From contig NZ_JABGCL010000013.1 of assembly GCF_019800005.1 (NCBI RefSeq), positions 1-64,000 of the forward strand: a stretch of DNA of 64,000 bases. The letters run 5' to 3'. Numbering within the stretch: position 1 is the stretch's first letter; every line of letters begins with the position of its first letter. Of this stretch, positions 1 through 7,757 are shown one piece after another. The notes under the pieces are model-generated. The model did no database searches, was not told the DNA's origin, and saw only the letters and a list, made by a program, of their open reading frames with translations. Source of the stretch: Geminicoccus harenae. GTDB taxonomy: Bacteria; Pseudomonadota; Alphaproteobacteria; Geminicoccales; Geminicoccaceae. Position numbers and translations under genes: made by a program.

Positions 1-103
1 ACCTGGCCCATAGCGCATCCCTTGCCGCATGGTGATCCATTGTACCACCACATTGCGGGATCAAACACCTAGGCCCTGCCACCAGTGAGCCTTGCCCTGC
101 CAT

Positions 104-122
104 GGCTGAGCCGGGCTCAGCC
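104..122 (-). terminator. hairpin over the 3' end of the aminotransferase gene
   Basis: An 8-bp perfect inverted repeat (GGCTGAGC / GCTCAGCC, 3-nt loop) covers the stop codon of the minus-strand aminotransferase gene. No U-tract follows on the minus strand, so this is at best a weak or Rho-assisted end, or an mRNA-stabilising hairpin. Bases 1-103 hold no gene or motif that I recognise. Confidence 0.3.
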
Positions 123-1388
123 AGGCCGCTGCCCCGCCACCTCGGTCACCAGCCCCATGAGGCTGCGCACCCCCCGGTCGATCGTGGCTTCGTCGGCCAG
201 CGAGAAGCTGAGCCGGAGCGTGTTCTTGCCGCCGCCGTCGAAGAAGAACGCGCCGCCCGGCACATAGGCGACCTTCGCCTCCTCGATCGCCCGCGGCAGC
301 AGCGCCCGGGAATCGAGCCCGTCGGGCAGCTCCACCCAGACGAACAGGCCGCCGTCCGGCCGGCTCCAGCGCGTGCCGGCGGGGGCCGACTGTTCCAGCG
401 CTGCCAGCATGGCGTCGCGGCGGCGGCGATAGGCTTGGCGGAGCACCGGCAGCCGGTCGGTGAGGCATGCGCGCGCCACCGTACCGATCACTGCCTGGTC
501 GAGCGTGCCGCTGTGCAGGTCGGCCGCCTGCTTGATCAGCACGAGCTTCTCGATCAAGGCGCGCGGCCCGACGATCCAGCCCACCCGCAGGCCCGGCGCC
601 AGGGTCTTGGAGAAGGTGCCGCAATAGACGCTGCAGGCCCCCTCGATCCCGCCCGCCTGCTGGCAGGCCAGCGCGGTGACCGAGGGCACCGGCTCGCCCG
701 CGTAACGCAACTGCCGGTAGGCGGCATCCTCCACCACCAGCGCATGGGTGGCCTGGGCCAGTTCCAGGAGCCGGCGGCGCTGCGCCAGGTCCAGCGTCTC
801 GCCGCTGGGGTTGGCGAAGTCCGGCACGACATAAAGGAGCTTCGGCCGTCCTCCATGCGCCCGGGCGCTGTCCAGGTAATGCGCCGGGGTCGCGTTGCCC
901 CCGTCCAGGCGGAGCCGCTCGTAACGGGGCTCGTAGGCCGAGAATGCCTGGAGTGCGCCCAAATAGGTCGGTGCGCTGGCGATCACCGTGTCACCGGGCG
1001 AGAGCATCAGCTTGCCGATGAAGTCCAGCGCCTGCTGCGCCCCGGTGGTGATCAGCACGTTCTCCGGCGTGCAGTCGGCACCCTGCTCCGCCATGTGCGC
1101 CACAATCCAGCGGCGCAGCGCCGGATCGCCTTCGCTCAACGAATATTGCAGGCCGGCGGCACGGCGGGCCGGATCGGCGAACAGTTCCGCATAGGCCTGG
1201 CGGAACTGGTCTGCCGGGAACAATGCCGGGTCGGGGATGCCGCCCGCGAAGGAGATGACGTCGGGCCTGGCCAGGATCTTGAGCAGCTCGCGGATCTCCG
1301 AGGCTACCATCCCGCCGGCCCGGCTGGCGAACTGGGCGGTCCAGGGCTGGGCAGCGTGGTCGGACGAGGCGGACACGGTCGCGAGCAT
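117..1388 (-). CDS. PLP-dependent aminotransferase, class I/II (2-aminoadipate/aromatic type)
   Basis: Fold-type I aminotransferase of about 423 residues, the usual length for the LysN/ARO8-like group that moves amino groups between 2-aminoadipate, aromatic or branched amino acids and 2-oxo acids. Visible landmarks are the N-terminal FAGGIPDPALFP segment, TTGAQQALD for PLP phosphate contact, PDFANPSG, VEDAAYRQLRY, and the Schiff-base lysine in GTFSKTLAPGLRVG near residue 261. I chose the ATG at 1388; a TTG at 1400 would add four residues. The true substrate cannot be told from sequence. Upstream, at 1421-1431 (GTTATCATAAC) and 1467-1480 (CGATA-N4-TATCG), are small inverted repeats that could be operators. 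No neighbour shares an obvious pathway. Confidence 0.85.
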   Translation of the reverse strand: MLATVSASSDHAAQPWTAQFASRAGGMVASEIRELLKILARPDVISFAGGIPDPALFPADQFRQAYAELFADPARRAAGLQYSLSEGDPALRRWIVAHMAEQGADCTPENVLITTGAQQALDFIGKLMLSPGDTVIASAPTYLGALQAFSAYEPRYERLRLDGGNATPAHYLDSARAHGGRPKLLYVVPDFANPSGETLDLAQRRRLLELAQATHALVVEDAAYRQLRYAGEPVPSVTALACQQAGGIEGACSVYCGTFSKTLAPGLRVGWIVGPRALIEKLVLIKQAADLHSGTLDQAVIGTVARACLTDRLPVLRQAYRRRRDAMLAALEQSAPAGTRWSRPDGGLFVWVELPDGLDSRALLPRAIEEAKVAYVPGGAFFFDGGGKNTLRLSFSLADEATIDRGVRSLMGLVTEVAGQRPG

Positions 1389-1658
1389 GTTGTGAATCAA
1401 TCTGGGTCATTGCCGAGAATGTTATCATAACGCAGCCGTCGCCGACGGTCGATAGGGTAACATTGGCGATAATAGTATCGGTACAATCGATGCGCCGTTC
1501 CCTGCCAGCTGCGGCACCGACTCGCGCTGCCCCCTGGACAGGGCCGACCGGATCAGGCTCTTGGGGCGGAACGACGACCGCTGCGGAGTGCCTCCCTGAC
1601 CCGGCTGGACAGCTTCATCCGGCGCCTGATCGCGCAACGGGCCTGCCTGGACGCCGCG

Positions 1659-2123
1659 GTGGAGCTGGTGGCCGGGCGGCCCGGCAGCGTGCTGGAGCTG
1701 GGGCTCGGCAACGGGCGCAGCTACGACCATCTGCGCGCCCGCCTGCCGGAGCGACGGATCGTCGTGGTCGAGCGCGACCCTAAGCCCCATCCCGCCTGCA
1801 TGCCGCGCCCCGAGGACCTGGTGATCGGCACGTTCGAGACGGTGCTGCCGCGGGCCGCCACCCTGCTGCCCCACGACCTGGTCCTGGTCCATGCCGACAT
1901 CGGCACAGGCGATCCGGTGCGCAACGCCTGCCTGGCCCGGGAGGTCGCCCGGCAGCTCGCGGGCTTCCTGCCGCAGGGCTGCATCATCGCCGGTGACCAG
2001 CACCTGCCGGCCGAGCGGCTTCGGACCCTGCCCGTACCGGAGGGCGTGGAGCCCGGCCGCTATCATCTATATCGCGTGACAAGCGGGGACGCGGACCACA
2101 TCATGCTCAGGCCGGCAGGCTGA
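1659..2123 (+). CDS. small class I SAM-dependent methyltransferase (Methyltransf_17 type)
   Basis: Short methyltransferase-like protein with SAM motif I (VLELGLGNGRSYDH), an acidic strand end (IVVVERDPK) and a C-terminal PGRYHLYR segment. From memory these features match the family Pfam calls Methyltransf_17, common in alphaproteobacteria; substrate unknown. The GTG at 1659 is the first canonical start, but the open frame continues upstream to 1476. Its codons 1596-1658 encode LTRLDSFIRRL... followed by AQRACLDAAVELVAG, which looks like the conserved family N-terminus. No ATG, GTG or TTG lies in frame there, so translation may begin at a CTG (1596 or 1581), or a frame error lies upstream. The MBL-fold gene follows after 8 bp. 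Confidence 0.65.
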   Translation: MELVAGRPGSVLELGLGNGRSYDHLRARLPERRIVVVERDPKPHPACMPRPEDLVIGTFETVLPRAATLLPHDLVLVHADIGTGDPVRNACLAREVARQLAGFLPQGCIIAGDQHLPAERLRTLPVPEGVEPGRYHLYRVTSGDADHIMLRPAG

Positions 2124-2131
2124 GCAGCGCG

Positions 2132-3013
2132 ATGGCGCAGCCCGGAAATAGCCGGTCGTCAACGGCGAGGAACATGGGGCAGCCGTCGTCATTCTCGGTA
2201 CGCTTCTGGGGTGTGCGCGGCACCGTTCCCGTCCCTGGCCCCTCGACGCTTCGCTATGGCGGCAACACGCCCTGCGTGGAGATGCGCTGCGGCGACCAGC
2301 AGCTGATCTTCGACGCCGGCACCGGCATCCGGGCACTCGGCCGCCAGGTCATGGCAGAGTGCCGCGGCTGCTCCGCCCATGTGTTCCTGAGCCATACCCA
2401 TGTCGACCACATCAACGGCTTCGCCTTCTTCAAGCCGGCCTATCACAGCGGCAACCGGCTGAAGCTCTGGAACGGCCACCTGCTCCGCCAGGGCCGCCGG
2501 CTGCACGAGGTGGTGGGCAGCCTGATGCAGCGCCCGTTCTTCCCGGTCCCCTTCGACATCATGCACGCCCAGATCGGCTTCGAGGACTTCAACGCCGGCG
2601 ACACGCTGGAGCCGGTGCCGGGCGTGCGGATGCGCACCCATTTCCTGCCGCATCCGGGCGGCGCCACCGGCTACCGGGTCGAGTATGACGGCAGAGCCGC
2701 CTGCTACGTCACCGACCTGGAGCATACGGAGGGCCGGCTGGACGAGGACGTGCTGCGCCTGATCGACGGTGCGGACCTCGTCATCTACGACGCGACCTTC
2801 ACCGACGAGGAATATGTCAACTATCGCGGCTGGGGCCACTCGACCTGGCAGGAGGGCGTGCGCCTGTGCCAGGCCGCGGGTGCCAGGCGCCTGGTGACCT
2901 TCCACCACGAGCCGGACCATTGCGACGCCTTCCTGGACGGGATCGCCGTCCAGCTCGAAGCGGCCATGCCCGGCTCGGTGGTGGCCAGCGAAGGCTTGGT
3001 CATCGAGCTGTGA
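2132..3013 (+). CDS. MBL-fold metallo-hydrolase, cyclic-phosphodiesterase-like
   Basis: Metallo-beta-lactamase-fold protein of 293 residues. The N-terminal FWGVRGTVPVPGP and YGGNTPCVE motifs and the metal site SHTHVDHINGF (HxHxDH) are typical of the PhnP/phosphoribosyl cyclic phosphodiesterase-like branch. Further ligands are visible in HPGGATGYRVE, YVTDLEH and the C-terminal FHHEPDH. A cytoplasmic phosphodiesterase or related hydrolase is likely; the substrate is not inferable. The ATG at 2132 gives a short extra N-terminus, and ATG 2174 (MGQPSSFSVRFWG) is an alternative. Its stop overlaps the GTG start of the next gene by 4 bp, so the two are probably translationally coupled. Confidence 0.8.
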   Translation: MAQPGNSRSSTARNMGQPSSFSVRFWGVRGTVPVPGPSTLRYGGNTPCVEMRCGDQQLIFDAGTGIRALGRQVMAECRGCSAHVFLSHTHVDHINGFAFFKPAYHSGNRLKLWNGHLLRQGRRLHEVVGSLMQRPFFPVPFDIMHAQIGFEDFNAGDTLEPVPGVRMRTHFLPHPGGATGYRVEYDGRAACYVTDLEHTEGRLDEDVLRLIDGADLVIYDATFTDEEYVNYRGWGHSTWQEGVRLCQAAGARRLVTFHHEPDHCDAFLDGIAVQLEAAMPGSVVASEGLVIEL

Positions 3014-3810
3014 GCACCCTGCCCTCCCCGGAGCGGCCGGGCGTCTTCATCCCCTACCGCCATGCCGCCGCCGTCCGCCCCTGCGCCTATCCGGCCCTCC
3101 TGCCGATCTTCACCGCGGCCGAGCCGGAGATGCTGGCAGCACTCGCCGCCACGGAGCGCCACGCCGCCCAACTGCACCTGTTGGCGGGCCCGCCGCCCGA
3201 GCCCCGCTTCGACCAGGAATGGTTCCCGCGCCTGGATGCGGCCCGTGCCTACGCCACCGTCCACGAGCAGCGCCCGCGCCGGATCGTCGAGATCGGCAGC
3301 GGCCACTCCACCCGGTTCCTCGCACGGGCAATCCGCGATGCGGCCAGCGGCACCGAGCTGCACTGCATCGACCCCGAGCCCCGCGCCGACATCCGCGCCC
3401 TGCCGCTCGTCCACCATCCCTGCCGGTTCGAGGAGATGGCGGTCACGGAGATCGCCGCGCTGCTGGGGCCGGGCGACCTCCTGTTCGTCGATTCCAGCCA
3501 CCTCCTGCTGCCCGGCGGCGATGTCGACCGGATCGTGAACGACCTGCTGCCCCGCCTGCCGCCCGGCGTGCTCCTGCACGTCCACGACATCTTCCTGCCC
3601 GACCCCTATCCCGAGCATTGGGCCTGGCGGGGCTATGCCGAGCAGAGCCTGATCGCCGCCCTGCTCCATGGCGGTGGCTGGCGCCTGCTCTGGTCGAGCC
3701 ACTGGCTGGCCACCCGCCGGCAAGAGCGGGTCGCGGCCGGCCCGCTGGCGGCCCTGTCCCTGCGCGACGGCGTGCCCGAGACCTCCCTGTGGCTGGTCCG
3801 CAGGGCCTGA
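3010..3810 (+). CDS. class I SAM-dependent methyltransferase (Methyltransf_24 type)
   Basis: About 266 residues. Motif I is IVEIGSGHSTRF, followed by an acidic strand end in LHCIDPEPR, and by LLFVDSSHLLLPGGD and LLHVHDIFLP near the C-terminus. This arrangement is typical of Methyltransf_24-like enzymes found near polysaccharide or small-molecule genes; the substrate is unknown. The GTG start at 3010 is chosen because it forms a 4-bp GTGA overlap with the stop of the MBL-fold gene and begins the recognisable protein. A DedA-family gene follows 14 bp downstream, so 2132-4473 could be one transcript. Confidence 0.75.
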   Translation: MSTLPSPERPGVFIPYRHAAAVRPCAYPALLPIFTAAEPEMLAALAATERHAAQLHLLAGPPPEPRFDQEWFPRLDAARAYATVHEQRPRRIVEIGSGHSTRFLARAIRDAASGTELHCIDPEPRADIRALPLVHHPCRFEEMAVTEIAALLGPGDLLFVDSSHLLLPGGDVDRIVNDLLPRLPPGVLLHVHDIFLPDPYPEHWAWRGYAEQSLIAALLHGGGWRLLWSSHWLATRRQERVAAGPLAALSLRDGVPETSLWLVRRA

Positions 3811-3824
3811 AAGGGCAGGCCGGC

Positions 3825-4473
3825 ATGTTCGAGGCCCTGGCCGGATCCTGGCTGCCCCAGCTGATCCAGGCCCATGGCCTCTGGCTGCTGTTCACGGTGG
3901 TGGCGCTGGAAAGCATGGGCGTGCCCCTGCCCGGCGAGGCGGCGCTGATCGGCGCTGCCGTGTATGCGGGCTCGACCGGGGAGTTCGGCATCGCCAGCGT
4001 GATCGGCGTGGCCGCCGCCGGGGCGATCGTCGGCGACAATCTGGGCTATCTGGCCGGCCGCCGCTTAGGATTGCCCCTGCTCCGCCGCTACGGCCGGCAT
4101 ATCGGGCTGTCCCATGAGCGGCTGAAGCTCGGCCAGTACCTGTTCGCCCACCATGGCGGCACGATCGTGTTCTTCGGCCGGTTCGTCGCCTTCCTGCGCG
4201 CGTTCACGGGCGTGCTGGCTGGCGCCAGCCGGATGGCCTGGCCCCGCTTCCTGCTCGCCAACGCGCTGGCGACCGTATGCTGGGCCGCCCTGTTCGGCCC
4301 TTGCGCCTACCGGTTCGGCCAGGAGATCCACCAGGTGGCCGGCCCGATCGGGCCTCGTGGTGCTGCTGGCTGCCCTGGCCCTGCTCCTGCTGGGCGGGCA
4401 CCTGCTGCGCCGGCGCGAGCAGGCATGGACCGCCCGCGCCCTGGCGGAGCTGCCGGACGAGCCGGCCCGCTGA
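3825..4473 (+). CDS. DedA/SNARE-associated membrane protein, frameshifted near its 3' end
   Basis: DedA-family inner-membrane protein (putative lipid flippase/transporter family). Recognisable parts are the N-terminal GVPLPGEAALIGA re-entrant segment, GDNLGYLAGRRLG, and the FFGRFVAFLRAFTGVLAG motif with its conserved arginine. The reading frame from ATG 3825 holds to about 4349 (IHQVAGPIG). There an extra G in the run 4350-4352 moves the expected last transmembrane helix and tail (LVVLLAALALLLLGG... ending LPDEPAR) into the next frame, which stops at 4471-4473. Without a shift the frame runs on, antisense to the next gene, to 4823. This is either a sequencing/assembly error or a recent indel; the core is intact and the last 40 or so residues are affected. 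Confidence 0.75.
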
Positions 4474-4486
4474 CCGGCGGCTCAGC

Positions 4487-5275
4487 TTACGTCTTGCCCG
4501 AGCCCGGCTCGGCCATCTTGCCGTGCATCTTCGCCAGCACGGCGGAGGGCGTGACATTGGCGACGGCTGCCTGCAGCTTGTTCTTCCAGCCGCTCACCAC
4601 GTCGCCCTCGCCCTGCATCATCGCGTCGAAGCCGATCTTCGCGACGGTGGCCGGATCGTCCTTCGGCGCCTGGCCGAGCTTGGTGTCGAGCAGGCCGGCG
4701 CGCTCGAAGAACGCGGTGTCGGTCGGGCCCGGCATCAGGCAGGTGACCGTCACCCCGCTGTCTTCCAGCTCGGTGCGCAGGGCGAAGGAGAAGGAGTCCA
4801 GGAAGGCCTTGGAGCTGTTGTAGATGGCGTGATAGGCGCCCGGCATGAAGCCGGCGATCGACCCGGTGATCAGGATCCGCCCCTCGCCCCTGGCCCGCAT
4901 GTCCCGGCCGACCTTCTGGATGAGGTAGAGCGTGCCGGTCACGTTCGTGTCGATCACGTGCCGGACCTCGCTGAACTCCTGGTCCAGGAACCCGCCGCGG
5001 ATCCCCATCCCGGCATTGGCCAGGAGTGCCGCGACCGGCCGGCCGCCGGCCGCGTTGTAGAGGCGGTCGACCCCTTCGATCGTGGCGAGATCCGCCTGCA
5101 CGGCCTGCACCTGCACGTCCGGCCCGCGCAGCTCCGCGGCCGCCGCCTCGATCGCCGGCTCGTCGGCGGCGATCAGCAGGTCGAAGCCGCCTTCGGCGCA
5201 GCACCGGGCCAGCTCGCGGCCGATGCCGGTGGACGCTCCGGTGACGATCGCCAGAGGACGGGTCGAGTTGGCCAT
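4487..5275 (-). CDS. SDR-family NAD(P)-dependent oxidoreductase
   Basis: Classical short-chain dehydrogenase of 262 residues. It has the TGASTGIG cofactor loop near residue 13, the LLANAG motif, the catalytic serine in ITGSIAG and the catalytic YNSSK. It probably reduces or oxidises a carbonyl or alcohol in the cytoplasm; the substrate is unknown. The C-terminal stretch (DVVSGWKNKLQAAVAN...) resembles dehydrogenases annotated only as SDR. It is convergent with the DedA gene (13 bp apart). The RidA gene lies 204 bp upstream on the same strand; I see no gene in that gap. Confidence 0.85.
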   Translation of the reverse strand: MANSTRPLAIVTGASTGIGRELARCCAEGGFDLLIAADEPAIEAAAAELRGPDVQVQAVQADLATIEGVDRLYNAAGGRPVAALLANAGMGIRGGFLDQEFSEVRHVIDTNVTGTLYLIQKVGRDMRARGEGRILITGSIAGFMPGAYHAIYNSSKAFLDSFSFALRTELEDSGVTVTCLMPGPTDTAFFERAGLLDTKLGQAPKDDPATVAKIGFDAMMQGEGDVVSGWKNKLQAAVANVTPSAVLAKMHGKMAEPGSGKT

Positions 5276-5479
5276 GTCGCTATGCTCCTGCCGACGCTTG
5301 CGCGACCAACCCGTCGACCCCCGGCGGGTTCCGCACCATGGCGGCTGGCGCCACGGGGCGGAGAGCTGCCGGCAGCCTGAGCCGGCGCACCCGCCCCTGC
5401 CGCCGGGCGTGGTTCCAGCGGAACGAAACGAACCCGGGAACGGGCGAGGCTCGGAGCGGGGACGATCCGACGGCGACCC

Positions 5480-5866
5480 TCAGGCCGCCGCGATCGCCTC
5501 GACCTCGACCATGAAATCCGGCCGCGCCAGGGCGTGGACGAACAGGAGGGTCGACGCGGGCGCCGGCTCGGCGACCCAGGCGTCGCGCACCGCCATATAG
5601 GTCGCCCGGTCGCCCGGATCGAGCAGGTAGGCGGTGAGCTTGACCAGGTGGCTGCGGTCCATGCCGCCCTCTTTGAGCAGGCACTCGATGTTGGCGAACA
5701 GTTGCTCGGTCTGCCGGGTGATGCCGCTCGGCACCGAGCCGTCCGGGCAGATGCCGACCTGGCCGGACAGGAACAGCAGGCGGTCGGATCCGGTGACCGC
5801 CATGCCGTGATGGTAGCGTCCATGGGGTGGAAACACGCCGGCCGCGCCGGTGAGCGCCTTGCGCAT
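5480..5866 (-). CDS. RidA/YjgF-family protein
   Basis: Small protein of about 128 residues of the RidA (YjgF/YER057c/UK114) family, trimeric enamine/imine deaminases that quench reactive 2-aminoacrylate and related intermediates. The family pattern is visible: N-terminal MAVTGSDRLLFLSGQVGICPDG, the QTEQLFANIECLL helix, and VKLTAYLLDPGDRATYMAVRDAW. The usual C-terminal GIRARVEIEA-type segment is replaced by PDFMVEVEAIAAA, lacking the catalytic arginine of canonical RidA, which is normal for several RidA subfamilies. The start at 5866 (MRKALTG) is the first methionine before the conserved domain. Confidence 0.8.
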   Translation of the reverse strand: MRKALTGAAGVFPPHGRYHHGMAVTGSDRLLFLSGQVGICPDGSVPSGITRQTEQLFANIECLLKEGGMDRSHLVKLTAYLLDPGDRATYMAVRDAWVAEPAPASTLLFVHALARPDFMVEVEAIAAA

Positions 5867-6062
5867 GGCTTTTCTGCCCGCTGGTTGTCTGCCTCCGGGA
5901 GCAGACGCTAGCGGCACGTCCCCACCCTGGCGAGATACCGGGCACCTTCTGCCGCAGGTGCGGCGATGCAACCCTCTAGCGACCAGACGACAAAATTCGG
6001 AATTGATCGCTCGAACCGAAATTCTACTATTGCGCGATCATCGGCTTCCGGTTATCTCTTGG

Positions 6063-6150
6063 GTCGTCGCAGGGTTTCTACCCGATGACACCCGACTTGA
6101 GGCGTTTCCTCCCACTCAGGGGCCGTGCGAAAGCACGGCCCTCTTTTCTT
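6063..6150 (+). ncRNA. candidate trans-acting sRNA, alpha-r8 (MmgR)-like
   Basis: In the 294-bp gap between two minus-strand genes there is a compact RNA-like unit. A first stem-loop has outer arms 6063-6068/6084-6089 (GTCGTC/GATGAC) and inner GGGT-TTCT-ACCC. An unpaired linker carries TTTCCTCCC at 6105-6113. A strong Rho-independent terminator follows at 6120-6150. Two hairpins flanking an exposed UUUCCUCCC(U) anti-Shine-Dalgarno-like motif, about 80 nt in total, is the layout I recall for the alphaproteobacterial alpha-r8 family, whose Sinorhizobium member MmgR is an Hfq-binding sRNA that limits PHB granules. A plausible promoter is TTGCGC (6030)-16 bp-TTATCT (6052), placing the 5' end near 6063. 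The architecture is seen; the family assignment is from memory. Confidence 0.6.
6120..6150 (+). terminator. Rho-independent terminator of the candidate sRNA
   Basis: Perfect 9-bp GC-rich stem GGGCCGTGC / GCACGGCCC closed by a GAAA tetraloop (6129-6132), followed at once by the T-rich run TCTTTTCTT. It is the best intrinsic terminator I found in the window and is oriented for plus-strand transcription. Since both flanking protein genes lie on the minus strand, it implies a plus-strand transcript ending here. Confidence 0.85.
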
Positions 6151-6160
6151 GTCCTCGTCT

Positions 6161-6721
6161 TCAGAACGGCTGGCTGGAGCCCGGCAGGGCGGCGTCGAAG
6201 GGCTGGCGAGGATGCAGGCGCTCGGCAAGGCAGCGCAGGAAGTGCTGGGTGATCCGGTAGGTGCCCTCCAGCGGCACGTCCCAGAATCCCTCGTTGCCGG
6301 TCAGGAAGCGGACCTGCATGTGGCCACCCAGCGAGAAGCGGTCGATCAGGCCGGCCGCCTGCTCCGGCACGAGATTGCCTTCGATCATGGTCGGGTGGTC
6401 AGTCGGCAGGAATGGCAGGTCCAGCACCGGCCGGCCGTCCACCACGAAGCCGACACGGACCCGGGCTCCCGCCGGCACCGCCCAGCCTTCCTTGCTGAGA
6501 TGGATGAAGGCTTGGCGCTCGTTGTCCACCTTGATCAGGAAGCCCAGCCCGTTGTTGAACTGCGAGATGCCGCACAGGCTGTGGCCGTCGTCATTGATCA
6601 CGTGGAAGGCATCCCACGGCCCGACCTTCGCAAGTTCGGTGATCTCGGCCGCGGCCGGTCTCGCCAGGAACGCCCCTGCAAGCAGAACGAGCGCGGTTAA
6701 CCACCTCATCATCGGTCTCAT
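6161..6721 (-). CDS. secreted protein of unknown function
   Basis: Roughly 186-residue protein with a clear Sec signal peptide (basic MRPMMRW start, hydrophobic LTALVLLAGAFLA, cleavage near RPAAA-EI). The mature part contains AFHVINDDGHSLCGISQF and a later FLRC, so two cysteines that could pair in the periplasm. I do not recognise the family with confidence; the pattern faintly recalls IalB-like periplasmic proteins. ATG 6721 is chosen because it begins the signal peptide; ATGs at 6712 and 6709 are possible. The gene lies 94 bp upstream of the nucleoside-type ABC permease genes on the same strand, and its 3' end faces the candidate sRNA terminator. Confidence 0.7.
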   Translation of the reverse strand: MRPMMRWLTALVLLAGAFLARPAAAEITELAKVGPWDAFHVINDDGHSLCGISQFNNGLGFLIKVDNERQAFIHLSKEGWAVPAGARVRVGFVVDGRPVLDLPFLPTDHPTMIEGNLVPEQAAGLIDRFSLGGHMQVRFLTGNEGFWDVPLEGTYRITQHFLRCLAERLHPRQPFDAALPGSSQPF

Positions 6722-6815
6722 CCGGTGTCCGCCAGGAAATGCTGTCACCCTCAGAGGGGCAATCTAGCAGCTTCCGTCGAAGTTCAGATCAGACTCGGCT
6801 GGATGAAGTACGCCG

Positions 6816-7757
6816 CTACCGCTCGCCCGGCCGGTAAGGCTGCATGAGCGCCTGGGGCACCCGCGCCCGGCGCGACACCAGGACCAACGCAGCGATTGAA
6901 AGCAGATAGGGCATCATGAGGAAGAGCTGGTAGGGCACGCCCGGAACCAGTGGTTGAAGCCGCAACTGGAACGCGTCGAACATGCCGTAGAGCAGCGCGC
7001 CGAGCAGCGCCTTGCCCGGCTGCCAGGATGCGAACACCACGAGCGCGATGCACACCCAGCCACGCCCCTGGATCATGGAGAAGTAGAAGCTGTCGAACGC
7101 CGCCGTGGTGAGGAATGCCCCGCCGATCGCCATGAGCGCGCTGCCGGCGACCACCGCCCCGGTGCGCAGGCTGAACACGCTCACCCCCTGCGCCTCGCAG
7201 GCCTCCGGGCTCTCGCCCGCCATGCGTATCGCCAGGCCCAGCGGCGTGCGCCACAGGAGCCAGGCCACCAGGAGCACCGTCAGCAGCGCCAGCCAGGTGA
7301 GTGCGGTGTGCTGGAAGAAGGCCGGCCCCAGCCAGGGCAGGTCGCTCAGGACCGGCAGGTGCACCGGCGCGAACGGGGTGATCTTCGGCGGGGAGCCCGA
7401 GGCCGGCACGTAGAGCCGGTAGAGGTAGGAGGACAGGCTGACGGAAAACAGGGTGATGCCGAGCCCGGTCACGTGCTGGGACAGGCCGAGCCGCACCGTG
7501 AGGGCCGCATGGAGCAGCCCGATGGTGCCTCCGGCGACGGCGGCGACCGCGATGCCCAGCCAGAGCGGGGCGCCCAGATGCACAGAGAGCCAGCCGGTCA
7601 TCGCACCGGCCGTCATGATCCCCTCGATGCCGAGGTTGAGCACGCCCGAGCGCTCGCCGATCAGCGCACCCAGCGTGCCGAAGATCAGCGGTGTCGCCAG
7701 GCGCAATGCGGCCGCCCAGAACGAGGCCGCCAGGACGATGTCCCAGAACTCGGTCAT
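6816..7757 (-). CDS. ABC transporter permease, BMP/purine-nucleoside type (second permease)
   Basis: Inner-membrane permease of 313 residues with 8-10 hydrophobic segments. The N-terminal block (TPLIFGTLGALIGERSGVLNLGIEGIM) is characteristic of the second permease of BMP-family nucleoside importers (NupQ/YufQ-like, BPD_transp_2 family). The ATG at 7757 overlaps the stop of the upstream permease gene by 4 bp (ATGA), showing operon coupling. The operon runs binding protein (11272) to ATPase to permease to this permease, all minus strand with overlapping ends. The substrate is probably a purine nucleoside or a similar N-glycoside, judged from the family only. Confidence 0.85.
   Translation of the reverse strand: MTEFWDIVLAASFWAAALRLATPLIFGTLGALIGERSGVLNLGIEGIMTAGAMTGWLSVHLGAPLWLGIAVAAVAGGTIGLLHAALTVRLGLSQHVTGLGITLFSVSLSSYLYRLYVPASGSPPKITPFAPVHLPVLSDLPWLGPAFFQHTALTWLALLTVLLVAWLLWRTPLGLAIRMAGESPEACEAQGVSVFSLRTGAVVAGSALMAIGGAFLTTAAFDSFYFSMIQGRGWVCIALVVFASWQPGKALLGALLYGMFDAFQLRLQPLVPGVPYQLFLMMPYLLSIAALVLVSRRARVPQALMQPYRPGER

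Noticed and set aside
104..122. Full intrinsic terminator for the aminotransferase
   Set aside because: The stem is good but no U-tract follows, so it is listed only as a weak hairpin.
102..1430. Long open frame on the plus strand opposite the aminotransferase gene
   Set aside because: Composition is Arg/Gly/Ala/Gln-rich with no family motif; it mirrors a clear aminotransferase on the other strand, a usual effect of high GC.
6691..6704. GGTTAACC palindrome resembling the TetR operator half-sites
   Set aside because: Half-site order is inverted and it lies in the signal-peptide codons of the 6161-6721 gene.
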